Shown: in pieces, positions 42,484-51,013 of the stretch
Position numbering within the stretch: position 1 is the stretch's first letter
How the letters are laid out: each line of letters opens with the position of its first letter
The notes under the pieces: generated by a model
Databases searched by the model: none
The model's input: the letters and a program-made list of their open reading frames with translations, nothing else
Told to the model about the DNA's origin: nothing
Source of the DNA: Aquimarina algicola
Lineage (GTDB): Bacteria; Bacteroidota; Bacteroidia; Flavobacteriales; Flavobacteriaceae
Length of the DNA stretch: 64,000 nucleotides
NCBI RefSeq assembly: GCF_006443095.1
Contig: NZ_VFWZ01000008.1
Location: 169,563-233,562 of the forward strand
Direction of reading: 5' to 3'
Made by a program: the position numbers and the translations under genes

Positions 42484-43101
42484 TTAGGCCACTGCATTGA
42501 GTTCGGAGATATCTTCAGCCCCATGTAGTTCGAGACTATCGATATTTCCGATATCCATGCCATCAATATCCCCCATATCCGATATAGTGCCTTCCATCCC
42601 TTCGATATAATCGTCATGGATATCTGCGGTGGGGATAGGTTCTCCGGCTTCGATCTTCTGGATGATCTCGTCTACCTCGCTGGTATCAAAATCCCCTTCA
42701 TCGGCAATATCCGATCCCATAAAGACCAACGGGCGGTCTTCTATATTTCCAAGGGATAACTTTTGCGCCATTGATGGGGATAGCTTATCGAGGTACAGTT
42801 TTTTCCCGATGGCTTTTAAAGAAGTGACTGCCCTGTCTTTGGCTTCGTCCAATTCATCCTTGATCCCATCAATGCCATTGGTGGTTGGATTTCTTTTACT
42901 GAACCCATTGGAAAAGGCCATGCCGACCCCTGAGGAAATAATCCAGTCTTTTCCATAGTAGGCACCCCCGAAGATGGTCAGCGCACCAAGGGCGAGGGAA
43001 TATCGGCCTACTGCGGATCCTGCCACCATGCCTAATACGCCGGTGGTCAGATGTTTGCCTACTTCCAGCAGGCTATCTTTTGCATTTGCTTTTGTTCTCA
43101 T
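42484..43101 (-). CDS. Membrane protein with acidic C-terminal tail
   Basis: A 205-residue protein. Residues 12-60 are Gly/Ala-rich and hydrophobic (LTTGVLGMVAGSAVGRYSLAL; WIISSGVGMAF has a similar pattern). Residues 130-205 are very acidic, with repeated I-G/D-x-x-D steps (MGDIDGMDIGNIDSLE). The acidic D/I-rich style recurs in the N-terminus of the next upstream protein (LDDIDIQDP), which suggests that the two contact a common partner. Confidence 0.5.
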   Translation of the reverse strand: MRTKANAKDSLLEVGKHLTTGVLGMVAGSAVGRYSLALGALTIFGGAYYGKDWIISSGVGMAFSNGFSKRNPTTNGIDGIKDELDEAKDRAVTSLKAIGKKLYLDKLSPSMAQKLSLGNIEDRPLVFMGSDIADEGDFDTSEVDEIIQKIEAGEPIPTADIHDDYIEGMEGTISDMGDIDGMDIGNIDSLELHGAEDISELNAVA

Positions 43102-43159
43102 TATTATACTTATTTATGGTGTCTGTACCTACAGAAACCGTTATTCATTTATAATTGAT

Positions 43160-44392
43160 TTATAGTAAGGCCTTAGGTACTAATTTCTCCGGGGCTTTTC
43201 TTTGGGCAGTACTGCGCTTGCTGCTCGTCCTACCGCTTTTGGTAAACCTGCCCAATGCATCTCGTGAAGGGGCTTTTCTCTTTCGTTTTCGGGGAGTTCC
43301 TGAAATCGGCTGTGCACGCTTTTTTGTATTGGATTTCATCGCAATCGCCACCCCGGTACCTACCACAGCAAGTCCTCCCAAAACCAATAGTGCAGTCTTA
43401 TTTTTTTCAAAAAAGCCCGGCTTGTCTGTATTGGATTTTGGAGTAATCGGAGTGTTGGTCGTAATTACTGCTGGAGCAGCACGCCTTGTGATCCGCCTTC
43501 GAATCGTGGAAGGAGGACGATATGTACTGGTTCGAATGGGCGCAGGAAGTCGTGGAGTTGTTCTTCTCGGTTTTTGAAAAAGGGTTTGGGCACGCTGCTT
43601 GACCTGCTGAGCAGCGCCAAAGATATTTCCGATCTTATTGAGGATAGAAGCCACTCCTGCCACTGCACCACTGGCAGCAGCAGTAGCAGTTCCCGTAGCC
43701 ACAGCCCCCAAACCATCCACTTCGAATTCCTGGTTCATAAACGATTCGATGGTATCGATATCGGCTTCCACTACAAACTTTTCAAAAGGGTCATTGTAAA
43801 GCTCAGGTTCGGTGTCAATACTTCCAATGGTAAATCCGCTTAAAGGGACTTTCCGGTCTTTATTACCTTTCCCTTTCAGGATGGCTTTTCTAAGGTTCCT
43901 GCCACGTCCCCCTGCAGTACGGTAAATTCGCTCTGCCCGTTCTACTGCTTTACGCAGCTTTCTGAACTTACTCATGTTAATGCCCATCTTTCGAGCCTGG
44001 GCTTCACTGAGGTATCCAAACCGAAGCCTGCGGGCTACTTTCATCATGTCAATCTTCATCGCCAGTAAAAATCCATTCCGCAGTAAAATCGTAGCAGGGT
44101 TTAAAAAGCGGTTAAAAGTTCTGACCACAGGGCGAACCACTTTTTTACCCACTTTCTTAGCAAATTTCTTTAAGCCCCTGCCTATTTTTTTAAAGAAGCC
44201 TTGTAATCCATCAATGACATAAATGTTCTCCTCAGCATCGGCATATAGGATTACATTGCCTTCTTCATCAAGGATTTCATAGGCAATGTCGGGCTGTGCT
44301 GCAAATCCCGGCACACTCCCCATCATAGGGTCTTGGATATCAATATCATCTAGTCCTGTGGCATCGAAGCCATCTAATCGGTGTAGTTCCAT
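43160..44392 (-). CDS. Large basic structural-type protein with a membrane segment
   Basis: A 410-residue protein. Residues 1-60 are acidic. Residues 65-110 hold a cationic amphipathic run (LQGFFKKIGRGLKKFAKK) and then PATILLRNGFLLAMKIDMMK and RLRFGYLSEAQA. An Ala-rich patch lies at 232-255. A Pro/Thr/Arg-rich linker follows, then one membrane segment (about 340-360: KTALLVLGGLAVVGTGVAIA) and a very basic tail (RKRKRKAPSRD). It could link membrane and nucleic acid inside a particle. No named family was recognised. Confidence 0.5.
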   Translation of the reverse strand: MELHRLDGFDATGLDDIDIQDPMMGSVPGFAAQPDIAYEILDEEGNVILYADAEENIYVIDGLQGFFKKIGRGLKKFAKKVGKKVVRPVVRTFNRFLNPATILLRNGFLLAMKIDMMKVARRLRFGYLSEAQARKMGINMSKFRKLRKAVERAERIYRTAGGRGRNLRKAILKGKGNKDRKVPLSGFTIGSIDTEPELYNDPFEKFVVEADIDTIESFMNQEFEVDGLGAVATGTATAAASGAVAGVASILNKIGNIFGAAQQVKQRAQTLFQKPRRTTPRLPAPIRTSTYRPPSTIRRRITRRAAPAVITTNTPITPKSNTDKPGFFEKNKTALLVLGGLAVVGTGVAIAMKSNTKKRAQPISGTPRKRKRKAPSRDALGRFTKSGRTSSKRSTAQRKAPEKLVPKALL

Positions 44393-44403
44393 ATCATCAT
44401 ACT

Positions 44404-45330
44404 TTAAGGTGTTCTACCTGTTTTTTTAGTGTTTATTTTTCGTTTGCGCTTTGAGGCTTTTTTTGGTTGGGTCAGCAATCGGATGACCCCAACTCCGGCA
44501 GCGACAGAAATCCCTGAAATGATTAAAAAATTAAGCCAGTCAAAATCCTTGTTGTGTTTCATCTTTCTTTGGTTATGCATACTGTCAAATCGATATGGAG
44601 AGGCAGTCCTTCCATGGGTATTTCGTTTTTGCTTGTTGCTTTTGTGGATACGTTGCTGGGGAATACAAGTGGAAACCGCTTTTGGTCGGATCAAGGTCCG
44701 TAACGGAAGTTCAGAATGTCCTAATGCATCGGAAGCAATGGCAAGATGATCCACGCCACTTAATCCTGCTATCCCTTGTAAGGCAATCGGGCCATCCGGA
44801 AGAATGTCTTTCTTTTCGGAATATCGGACTTCATGGTTAAAGCGATCTGCCACACAGTCTATGGTTAGATGCCCGCCTTCAATGGGAACAATAGGATAGA
44901 CATGCTGGAAATGGTGTTTACCTCCATATTTGGTAATCCGCATGGTAAAGGGAATGCCTAAGTTTGCGAGGATACTGCCGATAAAAACGGTATAGCAATC
45001 ACAGTCTACTCCTGAGCTACGGTCTGCCCAGGTACGGGATGGACGACGTACTTGTTCAATCCCTGTAGCATCCATTTTGTATTGGATATGGGTATATACA
45101 AAATCCCAAATATTCTTACAGGTGGTATAGCGATCTGAAGCCTCTAGTTGTTTGGCTAAAAGGGCAGTATCGGCAAGCGTTTCTGCAATGACCTTTTGCA
45201 TCAGTTGTAAGGTGTCTTCTAATCGTGCCTTCCCGGAACTCACAATCACAGTGTCATTCCCGGAGCTTGCCGGAAAAAGGGAACTGTAGGATCGCCCTGA
45301 ACGGATATGTCTTTTCGTTTGTGCCTGCAT
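44404..45330 (-). CDS. Transglutaminase-like protein with C-terminal membrane segment
   Basis: A 308-residue protein. A cysteine-protease/transglutaminase core spans about 70-165: W-x-x-x-S-S-G-V-D-C-D-C-Y-T with Cys110 or Cys112, His143 in FQHVYPIVP and Asp158 in LTIDCVADRF. This triad order is that of transglutaminase-like enzymes, which cross-link or cut peptide bonds. One membrane segment lies near 262-285 (FLIISGISVAAGVGVI). The gene overlaps the LEA14-like gene by one base. It may process or cross-link particle proteins. Confidence 0.7.
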   Translation of the reverse strand: MQAQTKRHIRSGRSYSSLFPASSGNDTVIVSSGKARLEDTLQLMQKVIAETLADTALLAKQLEASDRYTTCKNIWDFVYTHIQYKMDATGIEQVRRPSRTWADRSSGVDCDCYTVFIGSILANLGIPFTMRITKYGGKHHFQHVYPIVPIEGGHLTIDCVADRFNHEVRYSEKKDILPDGPIALQGIAGLSGVDHLAIASDALGHSELPLRTLIRPKAVSTCIPQQRIHKSNKQKRNTHGRTASPYRFDSMHNQRKMKHNKDFDWLNFLIISGISVAAGVGVIRLLTQPKKASKRKRKINTKKTGRTP

Positions 45331-45791
45331 TATACCTGTAAGGTTACCTGGTCGGTTTGCTCATAGGGCAACCCATTGACCCGGGTGATGATTTGTGTTT
45401 GAAGTGGAAGCTGAATAGGTGTTGCCGAGCGGATATCCTGAGCCACCTTGGTGCCTAATATCTGGATTAGGGTTAACCATCCTGCGGATTGGATCCGCAA
45501 GCTAAAGTCTTTTTGACTATTCTGCTCAATGACAATAACCCTGTTCTCAATGGTAGAGCTTCCCAGCAATCGATCATTGAACAACACCTTGACAAAAGGA
45601 TGTTGTAATCGTAAAGCAATGGGATTTGGGTTTTGGATTTGAACCGATGCGGTAAGTTCGATGCCCGTAAGGGTAATCTTATGGATACTCACCCGAATAC
45701 GGGAGGTAATATTGGTACTGGCCCGATGCAATCGAGATAAGTACCGAATCGAAAAAAAAGCAGCCAGTCCTCCGGCAATCCATTTGAGCAT
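45330..45791 (-). CDS. LEA14-like protein with N-terminal membrane anchor
   Basis: A 153-residue protein from ATG 45791 (MLKWIAGGLAAFFSIRYLS). The 16 upstream codons of the frame are less likely. One membrane segment is at residues 4-18. The rest is a LEA_2/water-stress beta sandwich: ITLTGIELTASVQIQNPNPI, with the family N-P-N-P motif, then FVKVLFNDRLLGSS. It is probably the first gene of the - strand structural cluster. It places a beta domain on a membrane, as a spike might. Confidence 0.7.
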   Translation of the reverse strand: MLKWIAGGLAAFFSIRYLSRLHRASTNITSRIRVSIHKITLTGIELTASVQIQNPNPIALRLQHPFVKVLFNDRLLGSSTIENRVIVIEQNSQKDFSLRIQSAGWLTLIQILGTKVAQDIRSATPIQLPLQTQIITRVNGLPYEQTDQVTLQV

Positions 45792-45989
45792 ATCCTTTGT
45801 TTTTTTAAGTAAAGAACTACCAAAAAAAAGAGGGGTCAAAACGGATGTTACGCCTTGAAAAATAAAAGTTGTTTTTTATAAAAATTGTAGTAATTTAAAG
45901 GTGTTCGAGAGGTAACGATGCGTAATTTCAGCTATTGGAACTCTTGATGACATAAATAGACATTAACTCACATTAAATGACAATAGGAT

Positions 45990-46160
45990 ATGCAGTTTAC
46001 CTTTAAAACCAAACAAGAATTAAGTGCATTTTTAGGCATCAGTAGGCAGACCTTACGCAGAAAAATGAAGGAAATTGAAGGATTGGATACCGGAAGAAGA
46101 CAATTATTGTACCCCTATGAGGTACGAATGGTGTTTAAAGCGTTTGGGGTTCATGATTAA
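45990..46160 (+). CDS. Small helix-turn-helix protein
   Basis: A 56-residue reading frame from ATG 45990 to TAA 46158-46160. It reads TKQELSAFLGISRQTLRRKM for the HTH, then RRQLLYPYEVRMVFKAFG. It is a relative of the 73-residue protein at 32962-33183. It is divergent from the structural cluster (start of LEA14-like gene at 45791) and overlaps the end of the DUF262 gene by 4 bases. A cluster regulator is a fair inference. Confidence 0.7.
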   Translation: MQFTFKTKQELSAFLGISRQTLRRKMKEIEGLDTGRRQLLYPYEVRMVFKAFGVHD

Positions 46161-47866
46161 ATTGTCCATATATTTTTTGCTTGTTCATATAAATAATTTG
46201 CTCGTCTTGCTATTACTTCTTCATTCCATTCCGGTTCATCAATAAAGGTTCCGAAGGTTTCAATCCCGGTTGCAAACTGCTTTAATCCATTTTTTGTATT
46301 TCGACCTTCTCTTTTGACATCCCAGCTGGCATCTCTAATAGAAGCATTTAACGAAGTCGTTATGATAGTAAGATTACCAAGAGTAAGTAATTTTTTATTT
46401 CTGAACTTTAATTCATCTTCAGTAGCAACAGTATTCCAGTGGTTTTCCCATTTTTTAGGCATAATATGTTCTAAACTGTATCGGTTTAATCCTAAAAGAG
46501 CAGTAGAGTGACGTGCTTTATTACGGATTTTAGACTCAATCATATAGAGGATCCCTGCACTTTGCTTGTTAGTGTGTTTCGACTCATGAAATGCAGTCTT
46601 TAAATCATCATTGTTAGGCATAAAGTTAACCTTGTCAGATCGTTTTTCTATAAATAATTTAAGTTGTTCCTTATCCAGTAAGCGATTTGCAATGAAACGA
46701 TCTGAAAAAAGTTGATTGTAATTCTTGTTTGAAGTGCGACACACAATTCTTCGCATAATGTATGTCTCTAAATATTCAAACAATTCATTTCGTTTATCCT
46801 GATCAGTTACTTCTTTTAAGACATACAAGATATAAGGAAACAAGGTTGTATTATCCAACCCAAAAATGATCATATTAATTCGATCCATCCCGGACTGATG
46901 ACTCAACTCTTCTCTTACAATATTAAAATTAAAATTCCTTTTATAGAGTAATGCATATTGTTTAATTTCCTGGATGAGTACCTCTTTTTCGATATTATAT
47001 ACAGCAATGAATCTTTTATAAGAATTGAACAATCCTTCCACTCTAGAAAATATATTTTTATCTTCAGAACTTACTTTTAGGTTTGGATCCTGAATTTTAA
47101 TCTGGAGCAAGGAATAAAAGAAAAGATCAATATTTTGTCTTCTTAGGCGTCCGGTCATAACCTCCTTATCCCAAAATGCTCTGGTTTCCTCATCTTTTTC
47201 AAAAATATCCTTCCAATTATTGTTATAGGTATCTACATCATCTCTTGTAAAGAGATGATTTTTCAATAATTCTGCTGTAGTCAAACGCACCCCCAAAGAA
47301 TTAATGGTATCAAAAATCTTCTGTTCATCTTCATCAAAAGCAAGATCAATACCAACAAATGTGAGATTGTTCAATATTTTATTAAAATTTAATTTATCGG
47401 GCATGACAAACCTTTTGAAATAATGATATGCCTCTGTAATGGCATCTGTACCTTCTAAGACCTCTTCCGTATCTAATTGGAGTATTCTTGTAAAAGATTC
47501 AATATCATTATGATTATGGTATAAAGCAATATCATTATTGATTAATTTAAAAACCCGATCAAAAGATGTGTTTTGATTAGTTTTTAAACATAATACTTTG
47601 AAGAATATCGATAATGTAGTAAGTCGTTGTTGCCCATCAATTAAAGTGCGAACATCACCAAAATTCCTGCTGGTGTCCGTGGATTGTTGTTTTAAAATAA
47701 CTGAACCGAGAAAATAGGGTTTATTTAAAAGGCTTACATATTCCATATCCATTAATAATCGCTCCCATTGTGGTTTCCCCCATACATAAGCTCTTTGGAA
47801 AAAAGGGATTTCCAGTACTCGATTACCATTGAAAATATCATTGATGGTCTTTTTGCTTGCGTCCAT
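46157..47866 (-). CDS. DUF262/DUF1524 (GmrSD-like) restriction protein
   Basis: A 569-residue protein. The N-terminal DUF262 domain (residues 5-220) has the ParB-like pattern IPFFQRAYVWGKPQWERLL and GQQRLTTLSIFF. The C-terminal DUF1524 domain carries the His-Me-type nuclease motif YSLEHIMPKKWENHWN and then LGNLTIITTSLN. Proteins of this build (GmrSD, and the related BrxU and SspE) cut modified DNA. It stands as a separate gene within the element and likely excludes competing phages. Confidence 0.85.
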   Translation of the reverse strand: MDASKKTINDIFNGNRVLEIPFFQRAYVWGKPQWERLLMDMEYVSLLNKPYFLGSVILKQQSTDTSRNFGDVRTLIDGQQRLTTLSIFFKVLCLKTNQNTSFDRVFKLINNDIALYHNHNDIESFTRILQLDTEEVLEGTDAITEAYHYFKRFVMPDKLNFNKILNNLTFVGIDLAFDEDEQKIFDTINSLGVRLTTAELLKNHLFTRDDVDTYNNNWKDIFEKDEETRAFWDKEVMTGRLRRQNIDLFFYSLLQIKIQDPNLKVSSEDKNIFSRVEGLFNSYKRFIAVYNIEKEVLIQEIKQYALLYKRNFNFNIVREELSHQSGMDRINMIIFGLDNTTLFPYILYVLKEVTDQDKRNELFEYLETYIMRRIVCRTSNKNYNQLFSDRFIANRLLDKEQLKLFIEKRSDKVNFMPNNDDLKTAFHESKHTNKQSAGILYMIESKIRNKARHSTALLGLNRYSLEHIMPKKWENHWNTVATEDELKFRNKKLLTLGNLTIITTSLNASIRDASWDVKREGRNTKNGLKQFATGIETFGTFIDEPEWNEEVIARRANYLYEQAKNIWTI

Positions 47867-47919
47867 AAATTTTGATGTTAGTGATGTGATGTAGTGTAAT
47901 AGATCGTTAAATACCTTAG

Positions 47920-48729
47920 TTAGGATAATGTGGCTGTAAAAGCATCTTTTGTATCATCATAGACAACAAATCCGTTTCTTTCTTGTCCATCTTTACTTTT
48001 TAACTTGCATGCATACTTTTGTTGACCATATGCTAAATCAGTTCTTTGCTCTTTGAATATGCGATTAAAAGACTGACAAAGTAATGCGGAATACCAAAAT
48101 TTTAGAGACCAGTCATGATAATTTATGTTCTCAATTTCCCAATTATTCCCTTTATAATTAGTTAATATAAGCTCTGAATGATTGCTATTAAACACGTACT
48201 CGGAATGGGCAAAAGCATTTCTTAAGGAAGAATGATACCCTTCAGCAATAATATCAGCAATTTTTAATCCTTGATTTGCGAAAACACTTCCGATACCTTC
48301 TTGTATGTATTCATATTTTTTATAGTCGGGAATCTTAACATCCCAATCATAATCTAGACCTTCGCACAAATTGGCTAACTTTTTTAAAAGTCGTAAATAG
48401 GGCTTGGATTCCCAAGTATGGGTGTATACCATCAGCTCTAAAGTTATGACTTCCGGAACAGATAGTTTTCCGACAGTGAAGTTGTATTTTCTTGCAATAT
48501 AACCGTTAAGAAATTTAAGTCGTTCATCATCCTTATAAAAGTTTTCTCGATCATCAATAAAATAAGGACTTACGTTTTTATTTTCGTAAGACTTTTTGTA
48601 TTCTGCATTTCCTAAAAAAAGAATAAAATCATTTTCGTTTTTTTCGTGATTCTTTGCATACTCAAAGGCTTCTTCTATGGCAGTATCAATCTCAGATTTA
48701 ATTTTCCAGAACTTTTCTTTTCTGATCAT
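47920..48729 (-). CDS. HEPN-motif protein of unknown function
   Basis: A 269-residue mostly helical protein. The segment SLRNAFAHSEYVF holds an R-N-A-F-A-H (RX4H) motif, the signature of HEPN ribonucleases, in a helix preceded by IADIIAEGYH. The Asn after Arg and the hydrophobic setting fit the family. The C-terminal domain is beta-rich. It is 53 bases before the DUF262 gene in the same direction and may form a unit with it. HEPN is an inference from one motif. Confidence 0.5.
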   Translation of the reverse strand: MIRKEKFWKIKSEIDTAIEEAFEYAKNHEKNENDFILFLGNAEYKKSYENKNVSPYFIDDRENFYKDDERLKFLNGYIARKYNFTVGKLSVPEVITLELMVYTHTWESKPYLRLLKKLANLCEGLDYDWDVKIPDYKKYEYIQEGIGSVFANQGLKIADIIAEGYHSSLRNAFAHSEYVFNSNHSELILTNYKGNNWEIENINYHDWSLKFWYSALLCQSFNRIFKEQRTDLAYGQQKYACKLKSKDGQERNGFVVYDDTKDAFTATLS

Positions 48730-48920
48730 ATTTGGTTGGTTTTAAGAGAGAGTTCAAAAATAAGAATTCAGAAATTAAAATAAAGAATTAATACATATTT
48801 CGATGAATACGTTTACTTCATGCAATGAGTACTATTTTACGTTAGTCCTTATTTTCATTAGGATTAACCATGAAATTACATTTAAATACTATCTCGTGTT
48901 TACAAAAATGTTTACAAGAG

Positions 48921-49175
48921 TTACAGCACTCGAATACCATTTTTATATTTCGCAATTTCCTTTCCTTTAGGGAGATTTTCATAGATAATCGCAGTCTCCC
49001 ATGTCCCTCTGAAACGAATCATCAGCATTTTTTCTAATCTCCGTATTCCTAGAGCCTCGTTGGGTTTCGCCCGTTTATGGCTTTTATCTAAAGAATAAAA
49101 CGTTCTGGATTCCCCATCATGAAAATATACAATGCATTTAAAAAGTGCGGTATTGGCCAAATTGGGAACGATCAT
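48921..49175 (-). CDS. Small hypothetical protein
   Basis: An 84-residue basic protein with strands at the start (FKCIVYFHDGESRTFYSLD) and a helix (GIRRLEKMLMIRFRG). It overlaps the replication-initiator-like gene by four bases (ATGA), so it is translationally coupled to it. No family was recognised. Confidence 0.5.
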   Translation of the reverse strand: MIVPNLANTALFKCIVYFHDGESRTFYSLDKSHKRAKPNEALGIRRLEKMLMIRFRGTWETAIIYENLPKGKEIAKYKNGIRVL

Positions 49176-50407
49176 TTTGTAGCAGGTTTTAACAGGGTCC
49201 GCTGTAAACTTTTCTCATAAGCACGCAGTAGTGCATCGTCTTTGAAGGTAGATAAGCGTTGCTGTTGTATCCTAAAAAGCTGTAAACGACTTTTATGCTT
49301 GTGCCTTCCTTTTCCCTGATTGTGATCTTCCCATTCTTTTTCGGTATTCTGGATTAAGATTTGATTACGAATGGATTTTTTAAGCAATTCCTGCCTGATA
49401 AACCATTCGTAGGTTTTATTAAACCCATTACGCTTGTTTTCAGGATGGAAATACAGATGCGGTGGAGCAATCCATCGATTTGGGTTACGCTCCAGGTATC
49501 GGGCAACCATATCTACTCGTTTGTACAAGATATCCTGATAGCCTTTCCAGTCCTCTTTGCTGCCTTTGATTTTGAATTTTCGATATACCGAGGCCCAGAT
49601 GTTATTGAGGATTTCTTTCTCTTCAGGCTCGCTCAGGAGCAGTTCTGCAAACAACACCAGTTTCGCATAGCTCCAAAAATCTCGCACTAATTGCAATAAA
49701 AAAGCCGACTCTGACTCTTTTTGAGACGATTTTTTCGCGCCCCGGGTTTGTTTTTTTGAGTCAGAAGTTCGGCTTTCCCTCGTGTTCATGTCTTGTTCAT
49801 GTCCTGTTCCTGTAACGGAGTTATTTTTTGCGCTGTGAGCCGATAGGCGAACTCCTTTCTTTGGAGTTATCAAGGTATCCACACTGCTATTATTATTCTT
49901 TTGTTCTTGTTGTTCATGAACTAATGGGGGTAAATTTTTCACTTTATGCTCAGAAACAGCTTGTATTTGTTCAAGTACAGGTTGCATATCCACATGGTGT
50001 GTTGACATCTTTTTGGGGGCAAATATCTGTGGGTTGATCCAGAGTTCTATCCCTGTTTTTCCTCTATGTATCTCTTTGATAATAAAGCCTGAAGCTTTTA
50101 AGCGTTCTTTGTGATTAATGATCGTTCGAACCGTACATCCTTTACAGGACGCTAAGCTCGGATTAAAGGTTTTAAACCCTGGGAGGGAGGTACTGACATC
50201 CTCTCCTAAAGAAATGGCTTTATTGAGTTGTTGGGCATATAGGCGAGTGATCAATTCTGCTGTGGCTCTGTGATTGGCGTTCAAGCGTTCGGTCAATCGA
50301 TCATGCTGCTCATTGTATCGGTCTATAAATACTTTTGTGGCTTTAAAAATACTCCCAAAATCATAATGGGGACGTAAAGGGGCTGTATCGTTGGTATTCA
50401 TATGCAT
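49172..50407 (-). CDS. Replication-initiator-like winged-helix protein
   Basis: A 411-residue protein, taking ATG 50407 (an ATG at 50401 is equally good). The frame is open to 50497, but that would overlap the excisionase-like gene. Residues 80-150 look like a winged helix with a cysteine-bearing HTH (SCKGCTVRTIINHKERLKAS; GFIIKEIHRGKTGIELWI). The middle is Ser/Lys-rich and disordered. The C-terminal part is helical and basic (KGYQDILYKRVDMVARYLERN). Such proteins often initiate replication in Bacteroidota plasmids and phages. Confidence 0.5.
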   Translation of the reverse strand: MHMNTNDTAPLRPHYDFGSIFKATKVFIDRYNEQHDRLTERLNANHRATAELITRLYAQQLNKAISLGEDVSTSLPGFKTFNPSLASCKGCTVRTIINHKERLKASGFIIKEIHRGKTGIELWINPQIFAPKKMSTHHVDMQPVLEQIQAVSEHKVKNLPPLVHEQQEQKNNNSSVDTLITPKKGVRLSAHSAKNNSVTGTGHEQDMNTRESRTSDSKKQTRGAKKSSQKESESAFLLQLVRDFWSYAKLVLFAELLLSEPEEKEILNNIWASVYRKFKIKGSKEDWKGYQDILYKRVDMVARYLERNPNRWIAPPHLYFHPENKRNGFNKTYEWFIRQELLKKSIRNQILIQNTEKEWEDHNQGKGRHKHKSRLQLFRIQQQRLSTFKDDALLRAYEKSLQRTLLKPATK

Positions 50408-50429
50408 ATTTTTTAAATGTTGTATACGA

Positions 50430-50720
50430 TTAGGTAATTTTTTGACCATTGAGATAGGCAATGATACTTTTCTTGGAATATAGTTTTCGTCTACCATGCT
50501 GATAGTATTCTATGATTTTCTGATCCCTAAGGGCATAGAGCCTGGTCTTACTCTTTAAGCCCATCAACTTCAAGGCTTCTTTTGTGGTCAAGAACTCTTT
50601 TTCTTCTTCTGCGTTGGCGATCGCTTCTTTATGTTTTTCTTCAATAACCTTGTACATAAGGGTCATGGTTTCTTCCATGAGTTTGAAATAGGTTTCTTTT
50701 TCAAATACAATGACTTCCAT
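50430..50720 (-). CDS. Excisionase-like helix-turn-helix protein
   Basis: A 96-residue protein. After a charged helical N-terminus, residues 45-95 form a MerR/excisionase-type HTH_17 domain (LTTKEALKLMGLKSKTRLYA; YYQHGRRKLYSKKSIIAYLN). Such proteins are found as excisionases and as regulators in mobile elements. It precedes the replication-initiator-like gene. Confidence 0.75.
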   Translation of the reverse strand: MEVIVFEKETYFKLMEETMTLMYKVIEEKHKEAIANAEEEKEFLTTKEALKLMGLKSKTRLYALRDQKIIEYYQHGRRKLYSKKSIIAYLNGQKIT

Positions 50721-51013
50721 TGTGCTATATGATTTAATACTGTTCTACATGTTTGAAAAGAGTGAAGAAAGGCACGTTATTTACTGGTTGCAGTCTTTAA
50801 AAAATGGATCCTACTGCAATTATATATCCCGAACTTGATCTTTCGGGATTCACCTTTCAACAGCTCCGGAATAAAGAAAACAAAAAAACAAACGTGAATG
50901 TAGTGCGCAGGGGTTGCGCAACCCCTTGAAAAATTAAGTTAAATGACTGTATATGAAATATTTAAGCATTTAGCTGCAATTCACTAAATGACACTAAATG
51001 ACAGAAAAAAAAT
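50721..51013. promoter_or_regulatory. Non-coding region with 18-bp palindrome and tandem 10-bp repeat
   Basis: Upstream of the excisionase-like gene (- strand). At 50909-50926 is a perfect 18-bp palindrome (AGGGGTTGC-GCAACCCCT), GC-rich in an AT-rich surround. At 50982-51001 the unit CACTAAATGA is repeated exactly twice in tandem, followed by CAG. A related ACATTAAATGACA lies at about 45969-45983 before the small HTH gene. It could be an operator or an origin with iterons for the nearby initiator-like protein. Confidence 0.5.

Noticed and set aside
43155..43577. A + strand 140-codon frame
   Set aside because: It lies wholly opposite the 410-residue structural-type gene, whose Arg/Pro-rich coding creates open frames on the other strand.
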